Assembly (NCBI GenBank): GCA_003486225.1
Contig: DNGN01000205.1
Coordinates: 6,790-16,285, forward strand
Reading direction: 5' to 3'
Length of the DNA: 9,496 nt
DNA from: Chloroflexota bacterium
GTDB taxonomy: Bacteria; Chloroflexota; Anaerolineae; Anaerolineales; UBA11579
This document shows, piece by piece, positions 5,878-9,496 of this stretch (positions are counted from its first letter, which is position 1; each line of letters starts with the position of its first letter). A model generated the notes under the pieces. It was not told the DNA's origin. It did not search any database and saw only the letters and a list, made by a program, of their open reading frames with translations. The position numbers were made by a program, and so were the translations under genes.

Positions 5878-5893
5878 AAACCTTAGGAGGTTT
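5878..5893 (+). promoter_or_regulatory. Hairpin over the pnp ribosome-binding site
   Basis: AAACCT (5878-5883) can pair with AGGTTT (5888-5893) around a TAGG tetraloop. The Shine-Dalgarno AGGAGG (5885-5890, 7 bases before the ATG) is split between loop and stem and would be partly hidden. CCTCC at 5854-5858, part of the long upstream helix, offers an alternative partner for GGAGG if that helix is opened. The hairpin is only 6 bp with three A-U pairs, so effect on translation is uncertain. Confidence 0.4.
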
Positions 5894-5897
5894 ACAA

Positions 5898-8099
5898 ATG
5901 AAACCCGATCTAAAACGCTTTAAGGCGTCTGTTGGCGACCAAGAGATTCTCTTTGAAACCGGCATTCTCGCCCAGCAAGCAGGAGGCGCGGTAACCGTTC
6001 GCTTGAATGGTTCCCTGATCTTCGCTTCCGCCACCATCAGCGCTGAAACACGCGAGGGGATTAATTTCTTCCCGCTCAGTGTTGATTTCGAAGAACGCAT
6101 GTACGCTGGTGGGCGCATCCCGGGCAGCTTTTTCCGCCGGGAAGGCCGGCCAACCGAAAATGCCATCCTGACCGCCCGTCTGACCGACCGCCCCCTGCGG
6201 CCGTTATTCCCCAAAGACATGCGCAACGATGTCCAGGTGATCATGTACGCTATTTCAGCGGATACTGAAACGCCCCTGGATGTCATCGCGATCAATGCCG
6301 CTTCCGCAGCGGTGCTGATCTCGGATGCCCCCTGGAACGGCCCGATTGCCGCAGTCCGGATCGGCCTGATCGACGGCGAGTTCGTCGTCAACCCCACCTA
6401 TTCCCAGATGGAAGAATCCAGCTTAGACCTGCGGGTTGCTGGTACCCGGGAAGCCCTGCTGATGGTGGAAGCCGGCGCGAACGAAATCGATGAAGACACA
6501 ATGAACCGCGCCCTGAGCTACGCCCATGTAGCCATGCAGCCCCTCATCGACGCACAGCTCGAGATGGCCGCTGCAGTAGGCAAAGAAAAAATTGAATACA
6601 CCCCCTTCAGTGTGCCAGAAGAGCTTAAAGACAATGTCTATGCACATGCCAAAGACCGGCTGGAAGCGATCTACGAACAGCAGCCATCCAAGCATGAGCT
6701 GGATACTGCCATAAATGCTCTGCGCAAGGAAGTTGTTGAAGAGCTGGCCGGGGAAGATGAAACCCTGATGCCTGATCTGCGCGAAGCTTTCGACGCAGCC
6801 AACAAGAAATTGGTGCGCAACCGCATCCTGGATCGCGGAATGCGGCCCGACGGACGCGCGACCACCGATATCCGGCCGATCTGGTGCGAGGTGGATTTCA
6901 GCCCCAGGGCGCATGGCTCCGGCATTTTCACCCGCGGCGAAACCCAGGTGCTCACCATTGCCACCCTTGGGACCCCGCGCGATGCCCAAAACCTGGACAA
7001 CCTGACCCCGAATGAAGTCAAGCGCTATATGCACCACTATAACTTCCCGCCCTTCTCGGTCGGCGAAGTCCGTCCGCTGCGCGGCTCTTCCCGCCGTGAG
7101 ATCGGGCATGGTGCCTTGGCCGAACGGGCACTCGTCCCGGTCATTCCAGAAGAAAAAGACTTTCCTTATACCCTGCGGCTGGTTTCCGAATGTTTAGCCT
7201 CCAATGGCTCTACATCCATGGCTTCCGTCTGCGGTTCCACTCTGGCCCTGATGGACACCGGCGTGCCGATCAAAGCACCGGTATCGGGTATCGCCATGGG
7301 TATGGTCAGCGAAGGCGGCAAATATAAGATCCTCAGCGATATCCAGGGACTGGAAGATCACCTCGGCGATATGGACTTCAAGGTGGCGGGGACCGACAAA
7401 GGTATCACCGCCCTCCAGATGGACATCAAAGTCGAAGGGCTGACCCCTGAAATCATGGCCGAGGCCTTGGCCCAGGCCAAGATCGGGCGTGCCCACATCC
7501 TGAATGAGATGCTGAAGGTACTGCCTGCACCTCGCCCAGAGATGAAAGAGCATGCCCCGCGTGTGACCACCATCCAGATCCCGGTTGACAAGATCGGGGC
7601 TGTGATCGGCAAGGGCGGCGAGACAATCCGCTCCATCCAGGAAGAAACCGGCGCCAAGATCGATATCGAAGACGATGGTACTGTGTACGTCTTCACCACC
7701 GACAGCCAGAGCGAACGAGCGGCCCGTGAGCGGATTGAAGCCCTCACCGAATCAGCCGTTCTGGGCAGGATCTACACCGGCAAAGTCGTGCGGACAACCG
7801 ATTTCGGTGCCTTTATCGAGATCATCCCCGGCACCGATGGCCTGGTGCATATCTCCCAACTGGCCTCTCACCGCGTTAACAAGGTTGAAGATGTGGCGGA
7901 GGTTGGAGATGAGATCACCGTTATGGTAACCAATGTGGATGAAGGCTCTGGCCGCATCCGGCTCTCTCGTCAGGCCGTCCTGGAAGGCTGGACCCTGGAA
8001 GAGGCCCAAGAGCGGGACAGCGGCGGGAAACCCAGTGGTGGAAAACCCGGCGGCGGACGCAGAGGTGGGGGCAACCGCGGCAGGGGCAACCGCGGCTAA
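5898..8099 (+). CDS. pnp: Polyribonucleotide nucleotidyltransferase (PNPase)
   Basis: A 733-residue PNPase, the phosphorolytic 3'-5' exoribonuclease of mRNA decay, which also makes 3' tails in reverse; works as a trimer. Domains in order: RNase PH 1 (about 12-145, with [10 protein letters not shown]), PH1 C-terminal lobe (about 146-215), helical domain (about 240-310), RNase PH 2 (about 325-460) and its C-terminal lobe with [10 protein letters not shown] at 486-495, where D487, D493 and K495 match catalytic D486, D492 and K494 of E. coli. KH domain (about 555-615, GxxG in VIGKGGETI), S1 domain (about 623-691, [10 protein letters not shown] and GLVHISQL). Residues 709-733 are a low-complexity Gly/Arg/Lys/Asn tail, likely an extra RNA-binding arm. 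ATG follows AGGAGG by 7 bases. All active-site parts are intact. Confidence 0.98.
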   Translation: MKPDLKRFKASVGDQEILFETGILAQQAGGAVTVRLNGSLIFASATISAETREGINFFPLSVDFEERMYAGGRIPGSFFRREGRPTENAILTARLTDRPLRPLFPKDMRNDVQVIMYAISADTETPLDVIAINAASAAVLISDAPWNGPIAAVRIGLIDGEFVVNPTYSQMEESSLDLRVAGTREALLMVEAGANEIDEDTMNRALSYAHVAMQPLIDAQLEMAAAVGKEKIEYTPFSVPEELKDNVYAHAKDRLEAIYEQQPSKHELDTAINALRKEVVEELAGEDETLMPDLREAFDAANKKLVRNRILDRGMRPDGRATTDIRPIWCEVDFSPRAHGSGIFTRGETQVLTIATLGTPRDAQNLDNLTPNEVKRYMHHYNFPPFSVGEVRPLRGSSRREIGHGALAERALVPVIPEEKDFPYTLRLVSECLASNGSTSMASVCGSTLALMDTGVPIKAPVSGIAMGMVSEGGKYKILSDIQGLEDHLGDMDFKVAGTDKGITALQMDIKVEGLTPEIMAEALAQAKIGRAHILNEMLKVLPAPRPEMKEHAPRVTTIQIPVDKIGAVIGKGGETIRSIQEETGAKIDIEDDGTVYVFTTDSQSERAARERIEALTESAVLGRIYTGKVVRTTDFGAFIEIIPGTDGLVHISQLASHRVNKVEDVAEVGDEITVMVTNVDEGSGRIRLSRQAVLEGWTLEEAQERDSGGKPSGGKPGGGRRGGGNRGRGNRG
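8068..8096 (+). repeat. 15-base-offset direct repeat encoding the PNPase Gly/Arg tail
   Basis: GGGGCAACCGCGGC occurs at 8068-8081 and again at 8083-8096, one 15-base step (five codons) apart, encoding GNRGR-GNRG. Just upstream a related pair (GGCGGGAAACCC and GGTGGAAAACCC, about 8022-8048) encodes [10 protein letters not shown]. The tail probably grew by local duplication and may vary in length between strains. Confidence 0.7.
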
Positions 8100-8120
8100 T
8101 CTGGCTCAAGAGTTAGAACC

Positions 8121-8158
8121 AAAAGAGGTGTTGATGAATTATCAGCACCTCTTTTTTT
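8121..8158. terminator. Bidirectional intrinsic terminator between pnp and the convergent lipoprotein gene
   Basis: Bases 8121-8135 pair with 8141-8155 (15 bp, one G.U pair) around the 5-base loop GAATT. On the + strand the stem runs into TTTTTTT (8152-8158); on the - strand it ends in TTTT (8121-8124). It lies 21 bases after the pnp stop and its T-tract shares bases with the TAA stop of the lipoprotein gene (8157-8159), so it serves both converging transcripts. Confidence 0.9.
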
Positions 8159-9227
8159 ATTGCTCCAACAGGTCGGCTATGGCCTGCATCGAGACCCAAT
8201 AGATGTCCGGGAAATTGGTAGGCGCGTCCCGATTAGAGGCAAAGAACAGGAACCGGCCATCCGGAGAAAGGGCTGGGGTGGCTTCTTCAGCTTCAGAATT
8301 GATCGGCGGACCGAGGTTTTGGGGCTGCGACCACTTACCCAATGGCTGGCGGAAGCTGATGTACAGGTCCCCCACCCGCCCATCCGGGGTCAGGTTGTCC
8401 TCCCTGCCAACAGAGTAAAAAATTATAAAGCGCTCGTCGGGGGAGATGACCGGTTCCAATTCGATCAGGATACCCTGATCGGAAAGGGCGTCCACCTTTT
8501 CAGGCATCTGGTAAACCCCATTTACCTCTTGCGTCCAGTACAGCCCCCGGCCGCCCAGTGAAGGGTAATTGGCCATGTAGTACATGCGTCCATCCTCGGT
8601 GACGGACACATCCCACTCACCATCGCTAGAGACAAGCGGTAAGTCCAGGTTCTCCGGCGCTCCCCAGCCGTCCCCATCCCGCTCCACCCTCCAGGCCTGA
8701 TACTCGCGCATCAGCGGCGTGGTCGGCGTGAGCGGCCGGTTGGACCAGAAGTACAGGTCCTGGCCATCAACGGTAATGAACGGACCCACATCCTGAAATT
8801 CAGAACTAAAGGGCGCCGGTACCGGCTCTGACCATTTCCCGTCCTCAAAATAGGTCACCAAGATCATGGAACGGCCGCTGGCGACGCGGGTAAAATAGAC
8901 TTCGCTCAGGTTTGGGTGCAAGGCAAAGAACAGCTCAATGCCTTCGGTCGAGACCAAACCGGGTAAAAACAGCTCCGGCTGTACTCCCGGCGCCACCTGG
9001 CCGAGGTAGATTTCCTGGTCTGCCGCTGCGGTTGGGGTATGCCTGGCGGGAGTTTGGTCCTCCGGGCTTGGCGTGGTTTTTGCAGGAGGGGATGCTTTTG
9101 GGGTGGCTTCCCGCTGGTTATCAGCAGCCTGACTGCGGCACCCCGCCAATACAACCAACATAAGCAGGAGAAGGGTTTTCAGGGAAGGGACGATCGAGGA
9201 GGGTCGTGTTTTCATAGCCACCATCAT
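8157..9227 (-). CDS. Secreted lipoprotein with PD40 (TolB-like) beta-propeller repeats
   Basis: A 356-residue predicted lipoprotein. Residues 1-30 are a type II signal peptide: basic start with K6 and R8, hydrophobic core LLLLMLVVLAG and lipobox LAGC with acylated C30. Residues 31-70 are a Thr/Pro/Ala-rich spacer. The remainder has PD40/WD40-like propeller blades: VGPFITVDGQDLYFWSNR (148-164), WDVSVTEDGRMYYMAN (205-220), EPVISPDERFIIFYS (258-272) and TPALSPDGRFLFFASNR (317-333). Such domains occur in TolB and in many extracellular proteins that bind partners or glycans; no catalytic site is seen. The first ATG is used: AGG ends 5 bases before it on the - strand; ATGs at codons 2 and 5 are also possible. 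No clear promoter was found in the short region upstream. Function unknown. Confidence 0.85.
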   Translation of the reverse strand: MMVAMKTRPSSIVPSLKTLLLLMLVVLAGCRSQAADNQREATPKASPPAKTTPSPEDQTPARHTPTAAADQEIYLGQVAPGVQPELFLPGLVSTEGIELFFALHPNLSEVYFTRVASGRSMILVTYFEDGKWSEPVPAPFSSEFQDVGPFITVDGQDLYFWSNRPLTPTTPLMREYQAWRVERDGDGWGAPENLDLPLVSSDGEWDVSVTEDGRMYYMANYPSLGGRGLYWTQEVNGVYQMPEKVDALSDQGILIELEPVISPDERFIIFYSVGREDNLTPDGRVGDLYISFRQPLGKWSQPQNLGPPINSEAEEATPALSPDGRFLFFASNRDAPTNFPDIYWVSMQAIADLLEQ

Positions 9228-9270
9228 TTTACCTGACTTACCGGATATCTGGCCTCACCAAACCCCCTGC

Positions 9271-9316
9271 AAAATAAAAAAAGCCCGATGTTTGGAAAAC
9301 CCAATCACCAGGCTTT
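9271..9316 (-). terminator. Intrinsic terminator of the upstream minus-strand gene
   Basis: Read on the - strand, 9316-9301 pairs with 9295-9280 (16 positions, two G.U pairs, one A/A mismatch) around a 5-base loop, followed by TTTTTTTATTTT (9282-9271). It begins 22 bases after the stop at 9338 and separates that gene from the lipoprotein gene, which must then have its own promoter within about 9228-9275; none is obvious there. Confidence 0.88.
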
Positions 9317-9337
9317 AAGGGTCTGTTCGCTAACAGG

Positions 9338-9496
9338 CTAGCTCACCTGTCCGGTGACCTGCCCTTCCACTTTTTCGGCCCAGGGGTAGATCTCGGTACC
9401 CTCAGCCGCAGCGCGGATGGCCGGGTCTTCGGAATAATGGCCGCGCTTTTCGGGGGGGATGAGCTCGGCAATCTTGCGCATCATCTCGTGGCCAAC
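9338..9496 (-). CDS. C-terminus of an unidentified protein, possibly PlsC-type acyltransferase (truncated by window)
   Basis: The last 52 codons of a - strand gene, open to the window edge and ending in TAG at 9340-9338, followed by a strong terminator. The readable pattern is GHEMMRKIAELIPPEKRGHYSED near its beginning (shown in part: EMMRKIAELIPPEKRGHY), then an Ala/Glu-rich stretch and a short polar tail. The EIM-x2-IA-x-LLPP-x-x-RG-x-Y style ending is seen at the C-terminus of 1-acyl-sn-glycerol-3-phosphate acyltransferases (PlsC) in related bacteria, but the catalytic HX4D box lies outside the window, so the name is tentative. That the frame is coding is supported by the terminator placed right behind it. 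Confidence 0.55.
   Translation of the reverse strand, partial: VGHEMMRKIAELIPPEKRGHYSEDPAIRAAAEGTEIYPWAEKVEGQVTGQVS

Noticed and set aside
6423..7109. 228-codon open frame on the - strand inside pnp
   Set aside because: Antisense to highly conserved PNPase sequence; no domain seen.
9246..9274. TTGCAG / GATATC with 17-base spacer on the - strand as promoter of the lipoprotein gene
   Set aside because: Each hexamer matches consensus at only 3 of 6 positions; too weak to list.

Overview
The window looks like a piece of chromosome from a moderately GC-rich bacterium. Protein character (a PNPase with a Gly/Arg-rich tail, a LOG/APH/MazG-like gene run, a PD40 lipoprotein and a ParB/phage-free housekeeping context) suggests phylum Chloroflexota, probably Anaerolineae-like. 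That assignment rests on general resemblance, not a search. I see no mobile element, CRISPR array, tRNA or rRNA.

Region 1 (1-2352, + strand) is the end of a surface-glycan type operon. It holds the C-terminal part of a GT4 glycosyltransferase, a zinc-ribbon plus SAM methyltransferase, a NeuD/PglD-type sugar acyltransferase and a 64-residue unknown protein. The genes overlap or nearly touch.

Region 2 (about 2384-5260, + strand) is a second tight run: a dCTPase/MazG-like nucleotide pyrophosphohydrolase that may be leaderless, an APH-fold small-molecule kinase, a LOG-like nucleotide-binding protein and a helical-repeat (HEAT/AlkD-like) protein. Two enzymes point to nucleotide clean-up or salvage; the role of the other two is open.

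Region 3 (5337-8158, + strand) is the classic rpsO-pnp pair, and it carries most of the regulatory structure. A strong extended -10 promoter precedes rpsO. The rpsO leader has a helix with a G.U/G-C step, as ribosomal protein S15 sites do, and a hairpin presenting the Shine-Dalgarno sequence in its loop. A terminator follows rpsO. Between it and pnp lies a 26-position long RNA helix, the kind of structure RNase III cuts in the E. coli pnp leader, and then a small hairpin over the pnp ribosome-binding site. A bidirectional terminator closes pnp.

Region 4 (8157-9496, - strand) converges on pnp: a PD40 beta-propeller lipoprotein, then a terminator and the last 52 codons of a gene that may be a PlsC-type acyltransferase.

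I did not find a wholly new system. The best lead is the rpsO-pnp leader RNA architecture.
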